A stretch of 41,596 nucleotides of DNA from Chloroflexota bacterium (GCA_016234485.1 JACRBL010000037.1:1-41596), one strand, 5' to 3'; counted from the first letter of the stretch, positions 9,269 through 16,964 are shown. Numbers and translations are program-made. The notes: a model not told the origin generated them from the letters alone.

Positions 9269-10319
9269 GTTGGTGTTTTATTTTTTGCGCGATCTGGCGG
9301 TCTACTTTTCCCATGGGGTAATCATCGAGTTCCGATAATTTTACCCATTTCAGGAATTCGTTTTTGGACTTTGAAAGGAGTTCGCATCGAAACGCGTGGA
9401 CGGTGACGCGGAAGTGTGTGTAGGCGTGATGAACAACCATCAATTCTTCGCTCACACGAATATTGAGGGAATAGCTTTCTTTCAAAATTTTCGGCAAGGA
9501 TTTGGCGGGAGCAATCTGGATTTGTCCACTGGGGAATTCCCACATGCCGCCGAGGAGGCCGCGCGAGGGACGTTGGTTGAGAAGGACGGCGTGGATAGGC
9601 GGATTGCCAATCCGCCCCACAAGAATGGCCGCCGCGTTGATGTGATGAGGGATTTCTGCCTTTGGCTTCAAGATGGGACGGGATTCCTGCACGCCAAGTT
9701 GAAAAGCCGTGCAATGTATTTTGAGCGGACAGGATTCACAGCGCGGGTTTTTCGGCAGGCAGACCATCGCGCCCAAGTCCATGAGGGCTTGGTTGTAATC
9801 GCCAGCCTTGCCTCTGGGAAGATTCTCGGCGGCGATTTGCCAGAGGAGTTTTTCGCCCGCGGTGGAGTCGGCGGGGACATCCACGTTGAAGATGCGCGCG
9901 TAGACGCGGCGGATGTTGCCGTCCAGGGTCGGCTCGTCGAGGCCGAAAGCCATGGATGCGATGGCGGCGGCAGTGTAGCGTCCGATGCCTGGGAGTTTGC
10001 GGAGCGCTTCTACGGAGCGCGGGAGTTGACCGCCGAACTCGTCCATGATCACCCGCGCGGCTTTGTGCAGGTTGCGAGCGCGGGAGTAGTAGCCGAGTCC
10101 CTCCCAGAGATTTAAGACATCCTGCTCGGAGGCTTCCGCCAATGCGCGCACGGACGGGAAGCGATCCATCCAGCGCTCGAAGTACGGGATGACCGCCTCG
10201 ACGCGCGTCTGCTGGAGCATGATCTCGGAGACCCACACCGCGTACGCGTCGTGATGTCCGCGCCAGGGGAGGGTGCGGGCGTGTTTTTTGTACCAGCGGA
10301 GGAGGAGGGAGGGGAACAC
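9222..10319 (-). CDS. mutY: A/G-specific adenine glycosylase (MutY)
   Basis: MutY removes adenine mispaired with 8-oxoguanine in base-excision repair. The helix-hairpin-helix LPGIGRYTAAAI, catalytic Glu32 in WVSEIMLQQT and catalytic Asp133 in PTLDGNIRRV are present. The 4Fe-4S cluster ligands follow the C-x6-C-x2-C-x5-C pattern (CLPKNPRCESCPLKIHC). The C-terminal third is the NUDIX-like domain that reads 8-oxoG. The start is a GTG at 10319 (VFPSLLLRWY); no clear Shine-Dalgarno is visible. Two oddities are a palindromic repeat read in frame at 9598-9616 (VGRIGNPP) and a C-terminal tail encoded by another repeat. Confidence 0.94.
   Translation of the reverse strand: MFPSLLLRWYKKHARTLPWRGHHDAYAVWVSEIMLQQTRVEAVIPYFERWMDRFPSVRALAEASEQDVLNLWEGLGYYSRARNLHKAARVIMDEFGGQLPRSVEALRKLPGIGRYTAAAIASMAFGLDEPTLDGNIRRVYARIFNVDVPADSTAGEKLLWQIAAENLPRGKAGDYNQALMDLGAMVCLPKNPRCESCPLKIHCTAFQLGVQESRPILKPKAEIPHHINAAAILVGRIGNPPIHAVLLNQRPSRGLLGGMWEFPSGQIQIAPAKSLPKILKESYSLNIRVSEELMVVHHAYTHFRVTVHAFRCELLSKSKNEFLKWVKLSELDDYPMGKVDRQIAQKIKHQLESQSSTLGKSRVRK
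9598..9616. repeat. 19-bp palindrome, family D, inside mutY
   Basis: The sequence ggcggattgccaatccgcc, followed by ccac, encodes GRIGNPP in MutY. The same kind of element (ggcgggatgccatcccgcc, followed by ccac) lies inside metG at 29006-29024 and encodes GRDGIPP. Both are read in the same frame. Confidence 0.7.
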
Positions 10320-10433
10320 AGTGGTCAGTGATCGGTTTTCAGTGATCAGTATTGAAGATTGAGGGGTTCAAGGTACGAGATACACGATACAACTTACAGG
10401 ATGCGTGTTCACCTGTTTACGTGTGTATCTTCC

Positions 10434-12875
10434 TTATGGAGAACACGCATCCGCAAGCGTTCCATTGGTGAACGTCTCGTCTGTGGCAGGGAAGAAGACC
10501 AGGCGCGCTTCGATGTAATCTTCGCGTTGACAGCCGAGGAGGAGGGCGTCGGCGGCGTGGGGGAAGGGACGCGGGCCTTTCATGGGAAGGACAATTTGCA
10601 TGATCTCGTCGGGCAGGAGGAGGAGAAATCCCAGGCGGGGATAATCGCGGTGGGCAAAAGCAGGCGCGGGATTGGTGGAGGCAAGACCGTCGAAGCGGGC
10701 GAAATAGCGCGGGTAGAGGGCGCGTCCCGTTAACGCGCGGGCGTTGGGCTGGGACAGGAACGCGGCGATCTGTGTCTCGTCCAAGTCCAAGGCGGCGAGG
10801 CAGGCAGGGATGGAATCGGTGCAGACAGGTTTGGATTGTGGGATGAAGGTTTCGGCGAGCCAGGGGAGACTGGAAACGGAAAGAAAGCAGATAGCAGATA
10901 GCAGAAAAGACACAACGAGTGGCAGGCGTGACTTGTGGACTTGTGCGCTTGCGCGTGTGGTGTCCGCTTCTGCATGTGTACCCTTACCAAACAGCGCTGC
11001 CATCATCACAATTACCTCCGCCACCCCAAGCGCGAAGTAGAAATATCCCACCCAGTCCACGGGGAAGATGTAGCGCCAGCCAGAGTAGCGCGCAATGCTG
11101 GTAAAGAGGGCGTAGAAGATAAAGGCGGTCAACGGGAGGAGACTCGCCCAGCGCAGACGTTTCCACGCGGCGGCGAAACCGAGGGCAATGGCCGCGAGGT
11201 AGACGACGAAGAGAACGACGTTCGCGGGCGAGAGGTGGCCGTCCCACTCGTACCAATAAAGATGGATCGGCGCGGAGAGGCCGTCGTAACGCGCGAAGAT
11301 CGGCAGGACGAGGAGCGTGTCTATCGTGTTGGCGAAGAACTGGTTGGAGACGAATCCCGCCACGTACGCGGGACGCTGGAGGATCGTGTCCATCACGTAG
11401 GCGCTCATCTGCTCGGGCGTCTGGCCTTCAAATTGGGAAAAATTGGATGAGGGCGAACCGCCGCTGTACATGCTGGCGACGACCTTGATCTGAATCGGAT
11501 CATCCAGGGAGGCATGACCCGTCACGGCATAATTACGCGCCAGCCACGGCGCGGCGGCCAGGATCATCCCCGCGGCAAAGATGACCGACTGCACAAACCA
11601 TTTCTTCCAATCCGGCCAGAAGACGAAGAAGGCCAGGATCAAAACGCCAGGCGCGAGAGCGGCAGATTGTGTGCGGAGGAGGAGTTGCAGTCCAACAGCG
11701 CCGCCCGCGAGGAAGGCAAGGAGGTTATTTTGTTTGTCGCGAAACCAGCGTAAAACAAGAAGCAGATACGCAACGATGACCAGCGTGGTAATGAAATCGG
11801 AGAGGAGCATCTGCGTGTTGCTGACGCGCGCATCTGAAGCGACCCAGAGGCTGGTCAACTCGCGGAAGATGGCGAGCAGGGCAATTGTCACGCCCGCGGC
11901 GCGGCTGTGGAGTTGTTTGCCGAGGAAGTAAAGCGCGACGGGGAGCAAGGCAAAGACGATCGTCTGCCCGAGGACGATGCGGGCATAGTCCTGTCCAAGC
12001 AGGGCGTGGAGTCCCGTCAGGAAGAGGATGTAGAGCGGACGCGTGGGAATCTTGTGGAGGAATCCATTTCCCATCAGCAGGCTTTGCGCGTCGGAATCGT
12101 AGTAGGACGCGTCGGAGGCGGGGAAGGGTTGATTGTAGGGCGGCGTGATCGGCGCGTAGAAACTGTTGCGGAGAGCCGTCAACGGGACGGAGAGCCAGAG
12201 GAGGAGGGCGAGGGTGTAGAGGAGGATGGGGATAAAGAGATTGGCAAGGCGTAATTCCGTATTACGTATTGCGTATTGCGTAAGAAAAAAACCAATGACG
12301 AGAGCAATGACAAATTGCCAGCCGAGGATGGGGATGCCCGGCTCGCCCCAGTAGCTGGTGTCTTTGGTGAGGCCGAGGCGGGTGAAATAGATGATGAGCC
12401 AGAGCAAGATGAAGAACGCGAAAATGAAGCCCGTGGATTTAAAGGTGGGGCGGTGAGATCGAAGTGTGTCGAAGTGGAGGCCGTGGCGGAAGATGGCGAG
12501 CGCGATCGATGATTGCGCGGCGAGTAGCAGGAGATACGTCAACGTGGGGCGGGCACGAAGGTAGTAGGACGCGGTCGCTTCGGGGTTGAGATAACGCAGA
12601 AGAAACAGGAGTCCGCCCAACGTCAGGAAGAGGAGCGAGGAGGAAAATGCGAGGGCGCTCGAAAGGTTGGGGCGGGCGGTCAACGCGCGGGCGACGCGGG
12701 CGCGCCAATCCGCATCCAAAGAACGAATGAATGCCCAAATGGACGCGAGCAGGGGCAGGAGAATCGCGGCGGCGAGCGCGAGGCGCGAAAGCGAGAGGCC
12801 CTCGCTGGGAATCAAAAACAACGCGGCCAACGCAGCGATGCCTTCGAGCATGGAGAGTAGGAAGAAAAGGGGCAT
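10434..12875 (-). CDS. GT-C membrane glycosyltransferase (PMT/ArnT-like)
   Basis: This 813-residue protein has about a dozen hydrophobic helices and the general pattern of dolichyl-phosphate-mannose/ArnT-type (GT39/GT83) transferases, which move a sugar from a polyprenyl phosphate to an acceptor outside the membrane. A likely catalytic D-x-D lies in the first large loop (SYYDSDAQSLLMGNG), followed by PTRPLYILFLTGLHAL, typical of the family. The C-terminal soluble part (TFIPQSKPVCTDSIPACLAAL) probably faces outward. Acceptor and donor are unknown. I chose the ATG at 12875, just after a terminator hairpin; the frame extends further upstream but into the preceding gene. Repeat-derived stretches are read in frame at 10880-10912 (LLSAICFLS) and 12250-12285 (QYAIRNTELR). 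Confidence 0.82.
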   Translation of the reverse strand: MPLFFLLSMLEGIAALAALFLIPSEGLSLSRLALAAAILLPLLASIWAFIRSLDADWRARVARALTARPNLSSALAFSSSLLFLTLGGLLFLLRYLNPEATASYYLRARPTLTYLLLLAAQSSIALAIFRHGLHFDTLRSHRPTFKSTGFIFAFFILLWLIIYFTRLGLTKDTSYWGEPGIPILGWQFVIALVIGFFLTQYAIRNTELRLANLFIPILLYTLALLLWLSVPLTALRNSFYAPITPPYNQPFPASDASYYDSDAQSLLMGNGFLHKIPTRPLYILFLTGLHALLGQDYARIVLGQTIVFALLPVALYFLGKQLHSRAAGVTIALLAIFRELTSLWVASDARVSNTQMLLSDFITTLVIVAYLLLVLRWFRDKQNNLLAFLAGGAVGLQLLLRTQSAALAPGVLILAFFVFWPDWKKWFVQSVIFAAGMILAAAPWLARNYAVTGHASLDDPIQIKVVASMYSGGSPSSNFSQFEGQTPEQMSAYVMDTILQRPAYVAGFVSNQFFANTIDTLLVLPIFARYDGLSAPIHLYWYEWDGHLSPANVVLFVVYLAAIALGFAAAWKRLRWASLLPLTAFIFYALFTSIARYSGWRYIFPVDWVGYFYFALGVAEVIVMMAALFGKGTHAEADTTRASAQVHKSRLPLVVSFLLSAICFLSVSSLPWLAETFIPQSKPVCTDSIPACLAALDLDETQIAAFLSQPNARALTGRALYPRYFARFDGLASTNPAPAFAHRDYPRLGFLLLLPDEIMQIVLPMKGPRPFPHAADALLLGCQREDYIEARLVFFPATDETFTNGTLADACSP
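12250..12285. repeat. Low-complexity gtattacg/gtattgcg repeat inside the GT-C gene
   Basis: Repeated units of the type cgtattacgtattgcg and cgtattgcg are read in frame as TQYAIRNTELR between two membrane helices. This looks like a dispersed repeat tolerated in a loop. Confidence 0.5.
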
Positions 12876-12876
12876 C

Positions 12877-12911
12877 TCAAAAATAGAGCGAGACCGTGGT
12901 CTCGCTCTATT
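12877..12911 (-). terminator. Intrinsic terminator after the small conserved gene
   Basis: Perfect 14-bp arms (aatagagcgagacc at 12882-12895 and its complement at 12898-12911) are followed on the minus strand by ttttt. It lies 2 bp after the stop of the small gene ending at 12914 and only a few bases before the GT-C start codon. Confidence 0.85.
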
Positions 12912-12913
12912 GG

Positions 12914-13216
12914 TTAGAACTGAAATCCGCTGCGAGCGGGAACCACCTTGTGGGAGTAGTTCTTTACAAAGGTAAACAACTGATCCGAGAGGCGGATCCA
13001 ATCGGGCGAGTTGAGAATGCGGCGCGCGTTGGCGGCGTCTTCGGCCACCAGCCCCACTTGAATTTGGGGATGGTTGCCATAGATGGTGGCCCAGGCTTCG
13101 GTGGGTTGCAAACCGAGACGCTGGACGCCAGGCACGAACTCGCCGATAACGAATTCGAAATATTCCTGTTCGCGTTCGGGAGAAATATCCCAGGTCATTA
13201 AAACTTTTACTGGCAC
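12914..13216 (-). CDS. Small conserved protein, possible ferredoxin-like (dimeric alpha/beta barrel) fold
   Basis: This 100-residue protein begins at a GTG (VPVKVLMTWD) preceded by taggag at good spacing; the ORF has no signal peptide or membrane segment. The pattern beta strand (VKVLMTWDI), helix (EREQEYFEFVIGEFVPGVQRLG), strands (AWATIYGNHPQIQVGLVAED), helix (AANARRILNSPDWIRLSDQLFTFV) resembles a single alpha+beta domain of the ABM/NIPSNAP type. That is inference from the order of elements. No catalytic motif is evident. It has its own terminator, and the upstream space is a dispersed repeat, so it is probably a single-gene unit. Confidence 0.75.
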   Translation of the reverse strand: MPVKVLMTWDISPEREQEYFEFVIGEFVPGVQRLGLQPTEAWATIYGNHPQIQVGLVAEDAANARRILNSPDWIRLSDQLFTFVKNYSHKVVPARSGFQF

Positions 13217-13247
13217 TCGAACTCCTACGGTGGATTCTCTACTATAC

Positions 13248-13340
13248 GTTTGTTTTTGCGAGGGCGGTCTCCCCGAAGCAATCCCCTCTCATGGGGCGGG
13301 GACTGCTTCGTCGGGAAGAGCGCCCTCCTCGCAGAGACGG
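13248..13340. repeat. Dispersed inverted repeat, family A, degenerate ends
   Basis: The interior ttgcgagggcggtctccccgaagcaatcccct and its partner ggggactgcttcgtcggg ... gcgccctcctcgca match the other copies. The outer cgtcattgcgagg ends are decayed. The repeat fills most of the 177-bp gap between the small conserved gene and the hydrolase gene; nothing else is evident there. Confidence 0.75.
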
Positions 13341-13393
13341 GTTTTCTCGTATGTGTACGGTAGAGAAACGGCAGAACAAATCACAGACTTGTT

Positions 13394-14047
13394 CTATTCC
13401 TTTTGATACTCCAACGTGACCACGTGCGTTTCGTCGGGCAGGCTGGAGCGCGTCACTTTGAGCGCGGCCTGTGTTTCCACCGCGTTGGCGCCGAGGCCCA
13501 TTTCCTTGAGGAACTTGTTGAGCGCGTCGAGTTGAATCTTGGCGTCGGGCGTGGCGTAGTGCATCGGGATGACGAGATTCGGCTCTAGCAGGCTGACGAC
13601 CTCCGCGGCCTTGGCCGCGTTGAGTCCTCCGCCGCCGCCCACGGGGACGAGGGCCACGTTCACCGTGCCAAGCGCCTCCACCTCGGCCTGCGAGGGGACG
13701 TTTTTCAAGTCGCCCAGGTGCGCCACGGTGATGCCGTCGTAATCGAAAACGTAGAGGGTGTTGCGAACCACGTCTTTGGCTTTTTTGCCAGAAGCGTCGG
13801 TCTGCACGCCCGTAATAAACACGCCGCCAATTTCAAACTCGCCAGGGCCGGTGATGACGTGCGAAGTTCCCTTCACCGCGTCGGTGTTGTTATGCCCAGG
13901 CGCGTCGTGACTGACCGTCACGATATCCGCCTTCAATTTAAGCGGGCTGTAACCGATGGTCTTATGATCGAAAGGGTCCGTCACCACCGTGGCCATGCCG
14001 CGTTCGGTGAGACGAAAACAAGATTGCCCGTACCAGGTAATTTCCAT
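13394..14047 (-). CDS. Metallo-beta-lactamase-fold hydrolase (UlaG-like)
   Basis: This 217-residue protein starts MEITWYGQSCFRL, the hallmark of the UlaG/YtnP-type metallo-beta-lactamase superfamily. Metal-site segments are TDPFDHKTIGY, IVTVSHDAPGHNNTDAV (H-x-x-x-x-H-x-D-like), ITVAHLGDLKNV and VIPMHYATPD. Substrate is not predictable; members hydrolyse lactones, phosphodiesters or phosphonate esters. The ATG at 14047 has a strong cggagg ribosome binding site and a TATAAT 20 nt upstream. A longer frame to 14104 is not family-like. It is divergent from moeA. Confidence 0.87.
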   Translation of the reverse strand: MEITWYGQSCFRLTERGMATVVTDPFDHKTIGYSPLKLKADIVTVSHDAPGHNNTDAVKGTSHVITGPGEFEIGGVFITGVQTDASGKKAKDVVRNTLYVFDYDGITVAHLGDLKNVPSQAEVEALGTVNVALVPVGGGGGLNAAKAAEVVSLLEPNLVIPMHYATPDAKIQLDALNKFLKEMGLGANAVETQAALKVTRSSLPDETHVVTLEYQKE

Positions 14048-14066
14048 GCGTAAACCTCCGGGCGCA

Positions 14067-14090
14067 ATTATACACGTTTCGGAGTATAAT
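14067..14090. promoter_or_regulatory. Divergent -10 boxes between the hydrolase gene and moeA
   Basis: TATAAT on the minus strand (14072-14067) serves the hydrolase gene, and a TATAAT on the plus strand (14085-14090) would serve moeA. They are back to back with 12 bp between. Neither has a clear -35 element. Confidence 0.5.
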
Positions 14091-14095
14091 GCCGC

Positions 14096-14198
14096 CGCTT
14101 TCAATAGCCCACACAGTTCTGCGGCAGTTCGATTTGCTTGGCAAATCGTGCCGTCACCCAGCAGTACAACTTCTGGGTGAACAAGGGCGAACTACACT
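14096..14198 (+). promoter_or_regulatory. Structured 5' leader of moeA
   Basis: The predicted moeA leader is about 100 nt and contains two strong adjacent hairpins. The first has an outer stem cggca/tgccg (14122-14126, 14149-14153) and an inner stem gatttgc/gcaaatc (14131-14137, 14141-14147). The second pairs tcacccag with ctgggtga (14154-14161, 14173-14180). A possible closing helix agttc/gaact (14115-14119, 14189-14193) would make a three-way junction. No strong Shine-Dalgarno precedes the ATG. A cofactor-sensing RNA is possible but not shown; a repeat element is the alternative. Confidence 0.4.
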
Positions 14199-15422
14199 AT
14201 GAATCTCCTCAGCGTACAAGAAGCACAGGAACGCATTCTTCAGAAAGTCCATCCCGTCGGGCAGACAAAGTTCCCGCTCGAACATGCCGCGCGGCGCGTC
14301 CTGGCCGAGGACATCCGCGCCGCGACCGACCTCCCCACTTTTGACAATTCATCCATGGATGGATTTGCCGTCCGCTCGCAGGACACATCCGCTTCACGCG
14401 TGACTTTGGCCGTGGTCGCGGACATCGCGGCGGGCGCGGCGCCGACGCGCGGGTTTACCCGGCTGGCGGCTGGAGAGGCCGCGCGCATCATGACAGGCGC
14501 GCCCCTGCCCGAGGGCGCCGACGCAGTCATCCCCGTGGAGGAGACGGATTTCAGCGAGCGCGGCGCGGGCATCTCCGCGCCCAAAATGGTGACGATTACG
14601 CGCGCCGTGAAAGCGGGGGAAAACGTCCGCGGGCGTGGCACGGACATTCGCGCGGGAGAGATCGTGTTGGCAAAGCGCCGAAGGTTGCGCGCGCAGGATA
14701 TCGGTTTGCTGGCGATGCTGGGAATCGCGGACGTGCCTGTCTACAACCTGCCGCGCGTGGCGTTGCTTTCCAGCGGCGACGAACTCGTCCCCGTGGACGC
14801 GCCGCTGACGGAGGGCAAAATCCACGACTCGAACACGTACGCGCTGGCCGCGCAGATCGCGGAGGCGGGCGCGGAGGTGATCCGACTCGGGGTGGCGAAG
14901 GATGAGCGCGCGGCAGTCGAGTCCCTGCTGAATCGGGCGTTGGAGATGGATGTGGATATGATCGTCACGTCGGCGGGAGTCTCGGTCGGCGCGTTCGATT
15001 TTGTGAAAGAGGTGGTCGAGGCGGCGGGAAGTTTGAATTTCTGGCGCGTCAACATGCGCCCAGGCAAGCCGCTGGCCTTTGGCGAATATCGCGGCATCCC
15101 GTTCGTTGGCCTGCCTGGAAACCCCGTCTCGGCCTTTGTGACGTTTGAGGTATTTGGCCGCGGCGCAGTGGAAAAACTCGCGGGGCTGGAAACGCGTCCA
15201 CGACCGCGCACCGCTGTCCGTTTGGGAGAGGCGATTTCGTCCCCCGATGGGCGCGAATCCTACCTGCGGGCCGTCGTGGATGAGGCAGGAGTCGCCCGTT
15301 TGACGGGTCATCAAGGCTCGGGCAACCTGTTTTCGCTGGTACAGGCGAACGCTTTACTAATCATCCCCGCTGGGGTAAAATCCCGCCCTGCTGGTTCGGA
15401 AGTTGAGGCATGGTTAATGTAG
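14199..15422 (+). CDS. moeA: Molybdopterin molybdotransferase (MoeA/gephyrin family)
   Basis: MoeA inserts molybdate into adenylated molybdopterin, the last common step of molybdenum cofactor synthesis. The 407-residue protein shows the family signatures DNSSMDGFAVRS, MTGAPLPEGADAVIPVEET, LSSGDELVPVD, GKIHDSNTYAL, VTSAGVSVGAFDF and PFVGLPGNPVSAFVTFEVF. Domain IV follows at the C-terminus. A mogA-type gene occurs in this window at 17788-18300, and no other cofactor genes are seen. It stands alone on the plus strand, followed by a dispersed repeat. Confidence 0.94.
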   Translation: MNLLSVQEAQERILQKVHPVGQTKFPLEHAARRVLAEDIRAATDLPTFDNSSMDGFAVRSQDTSASRVTLAVVADIAAGAAPTRGFTRLAAGEAARIMTGAPLPEGADAVIPVEETDFSERGAGISAPKMVTITRAVKAGENVRGRGTDIRAGEIVLAKRRRLRAQDIGLLAMLGIADVPVYNLPRVALLSSGDELVPVDAPLTEGKIHDSNTYALAAQIAEAGAEVIRLGVAKDERAAVESLLNRALEMDVDMIVTSAGVSVGAFDFVKEVVEAAGSLNFWRVNMRPGKPLAFGEYRGIPFVGLPGNPVSAFVTFEVFGRGAVEKLAGLETRPRPRTAVRLGEAISSPDGRESYLRAVVDEAGVARLTGHQGSGNLFSLVQANALLIIPAGVKSRPAGSEVEAWLM

Positions 15423-15451
15423 TATTGCTCATAAAAAACGAAGATCCTTGC

Positions 15452-15531
15452 CGTCACTGCGAGGGTGATCTTCCCGAAGCAGTCTCCTGGCAAGCAGGGA
15501 GATTGCTTCGCACAGAACGCTCGCAATGACG
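15452..15531. repeat. Dispersed inverted repeat, family A, after moeA
   Basis: It begins cgtcactgcgagg and ends gctcgcaatgacg, with gaagcagtctcct and ggagattgcttcg inside. The 151-bp gap between moeA and the VKOR gene holds little else. Confidence 0.8.
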
Positions 15532-15573
15532 TTCACAGGCTAAGTTGAAGATTGGTTAATTTCGAGGTCAAAC

Positions 15574-16014
15574 ATGGATAAGCGGCTGATTCAAGCCTCG
15601 CTCGTTTTGACAGTGATCGGAATTTTGGTTTCGATCTACATGACAGTTTATAAGATCACCAATTTGACGGTGATGTGTGGAGGAAGCGGCGATTGCGAAG
15701 TAGTGAACGCCAGCAAGTATTCCGAAGTGTTTGGCGGCTTTCCTGTGGCGGGTGTGGGCGTGATCGGTTACCTCACCATTCTGGGGTTGCACCTGCTGGA
15801 AATGCGCGGAAAACTTTCGCGCGAGAACGCCACGCTGGGACTCTTCGGCATCACGTTGATCGGTTTTCTCTTCACCGCGTATTTGGTCTACATTGAGATC
15901 GCGGTGATTAAAGCCTTGTGTCCGTTTTGCGTCACGTCACAAGTTGTGATGACGCTCATTTTTATCGTATCCGTTATTCGCTTGATCAAATCACCCCAAT
16001 CCCAGGAGGATTAA
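15574..16014 (+). CDS. VKOR-family membrane thiol oxidoreductase
   Basis: This 146-residue protein has four to five membrane helices and the four conserved cysteines of bacterial vitamin K epoxide reductase homologues: a loop pair Cys35 and Cys41 (MCGGSGDCEVV) and the active-site CPFC at 116-119. Such enzymes re-oxidise a DsbA-like partner using quinone, forming disulfides in exported proteins. No thioredoxin partner is fused or adjacent here, unlike in many VKOR loci. The next gene starts 2 bp after the stop and is translationally close, so the two are one transcript. Confidence 0.9.
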   Translation: MDKRLIQASLVLTVIGILVSIYMTVYKITNLTVMCGGSGDCEVVNASKYSEVFGGFPVAGVGVIGYLTILGLHLLEMRGKLSRENATLGLFGITLIGFLFTAYLVYIEIAVIKALCPFCVTSQVVMTLIFIVSVIRLIKSPQSQED

Positions 16015-16016
16015 AC

Positions 16017-16241
16017 ATGGCCCGCATTCGCTGTCACTACACGGACTGTGTCTTCGTGGACGAAGGCTATTGTTCCGCCGCGGCGATCGAAATTGATCCC
16101 GACACTGGCTGCGCCACCTATTCTCCCACTGACGAGGCCGCGGCCAAGGATGAGTGGGAAGAAGAGGAAGAGTTGGATGAATGGGAGGAAGAAGAAGAGG
16201 AAGAGGACGATCTCTGGGAAGAAGAAGAAGACGAGTTTTAA
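16017..16241 (+). CDS. Small Cys4 protein with an acidic tail (DUF1540-like)
   Basis: This 74-residue protein starts at the ATG at 16017 behind a strong ccaggagg ribosome binding site, overlapping the end of the VKOR gene. The N-terminal half has four cysteines at 6, 11, 19 and 32 in the pattern C-x4-C-x7-C-x12-C (IRCHYTDCVFVDEGYC ... DTGCATY), reminiscent of small zinc-binding DUF1540 domains. The C-terminal half is almost all Glu, Asp and Trp, in an imperfect repeat of DEWEEEE type. Function is unknown. Co-transcription with a disulfide-forming enzyme makes a redox or metal-related role an attractive guess. Confidence 0.8.
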   Translation: MARIRCHYTDCVFVDEGYCSAAAIEIDPDTGCATYSPTDEAAAKDEWEEEEELDEWEEEEEEEDDLWEEEEDEF

Positions 16242-16245
16242 TGAA

Positions 16246-16276
16246 AACGGCGGCCATGAGGCCGCCGTTCGTTTTT
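16246..16276 (+). terminator. Intrinsic terminator after the VKOR operon
   Basis: Arms aacggcggcc (16246-16255) and ggccgccgtt (16260-16269) enclose atga and are followed by cgttttt. It ends the VKOR and small-protein transcript. Confidence 0.9.
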
Positions 16277-16338
16277 GGAGTTGGAATCCTGAAGTTCTAC
16301 TTCAGGCGTTGATCCGAAAGTAGAACTTTCGGATTCCT
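16277..16338. repeat. Palindromic repeat, family C copy 2
   Basis: It consists of ggaatcc, the hairpin cctgaagttctacttcagg, a spacer, and the hairpin ccgaaagtagaactttcgg followed by attcc. It lies between convergent genes, with the other copy at the mutY end. Confidence 0.7.
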
Positions 16339-16349
16339 TCGTGCGAGAA

Positions 16350-16907
16350 TTAAACGCGGGTGATGTAATCGCCTGTGCGGGTGTCGACGCGGATGGTATC
16401 GCCCACGTTGACGAAGTTGGGGCATTGCACTTTCAGCCCCGTTTCGGTGGTGACCTTCTTGGTGACGCCCGTGGCCGTGTCGCCGCGAATGGCCATTTCG
16501 GCCTCGACGACTTTCATATCCACCGAAGTGGGAAGTTCGATGTCGAGCGGTTTTTCTTTGTAGAAGGTTAACTTGGCTTCCAGGCCTGGCATGAGGTAGA
16601 GGGCGGTTTCGCCGAGCATGTCTTTTTCGAGGGCGGGCTGGTCGAAGGTTTCGTTGTCCATAAAGTGGAACAATTCCCCGTCCGAATACAGGTAAGAGAC
16701 ATTGTGGAAGTCGAGGCGCACGTCCTGCACGCTTTGTCCCGACGAGAAGGTGCGCTCGATGTTGGCGCCCGAAAGCAGGTTGCGCGCCTTGATGCGGATG
16801 GAGGCATTGCCGCGCCCCGTTTTGTTATGGCTGTAGTCCAGCACTTTGTAGAGCGTACCGTCCAGTTCGAAGGTTACGCCTTTGCGAAGTTCGTTAACGT
16901 CGATCAT
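16350..16907 (-). CDS. efp: Translation elongation factor P
   Basis: EF-P binds between the P and E sites of the ribosome and relieves stalling at polyproline. The 185-residue protein has the three-domain length and KOW-like start of the family (LRKGVTFELDGTLYKVLDY). In the domain I loop the residue at the modification site is Arg32 (HNKTGRGNASIRIKARNLLSG), where E. coli has the beta-lysylated Lys34. This resembles Arg-type EF-Ps such as the rhamnosylated form of Pseudomonas. No modifying enzyme gene (earP, epmA or ymfI type) is in the window. A TATAAT (16954-16949) and an aaggaaag ribosome binding site precede the ATG. Confidence 0.94.
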   Translation of the reverse strand: MIDVNELRKGVTFELDGTLYKVLDYSHNKTGRGNASIRIKARNLLSGANIERTFSSGQSVQDVRLDFHNVSYLYSDGELFHFMDNETFDQPALEKDMLGETALYLMPGLEAKLTFYKEKPLDIELPTSVDMKVVEAEMAIRGDTATGVTKKVTTETGLKVQCPNFVNVGDTIRVDTRTGDYITRV

Positions 16908-16948
16908 GCTTGCACTTTCCTTGTGGTAGATTTGTTTATAGCGGCGGG

Positions 16949-16954
16949 ATTATA
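16949..16954 (-). promoter_or_regulatory. -10 box of efp
   Basis: TATAAT on the minus strand lies 42 nt upstream of the efp ATG. A weak TTCATA 18 bp further upstream falls in the neighbouring tandem repeat. Confidence 0.5.
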
Positions 16955-16964
16955 CACTAGGAAA

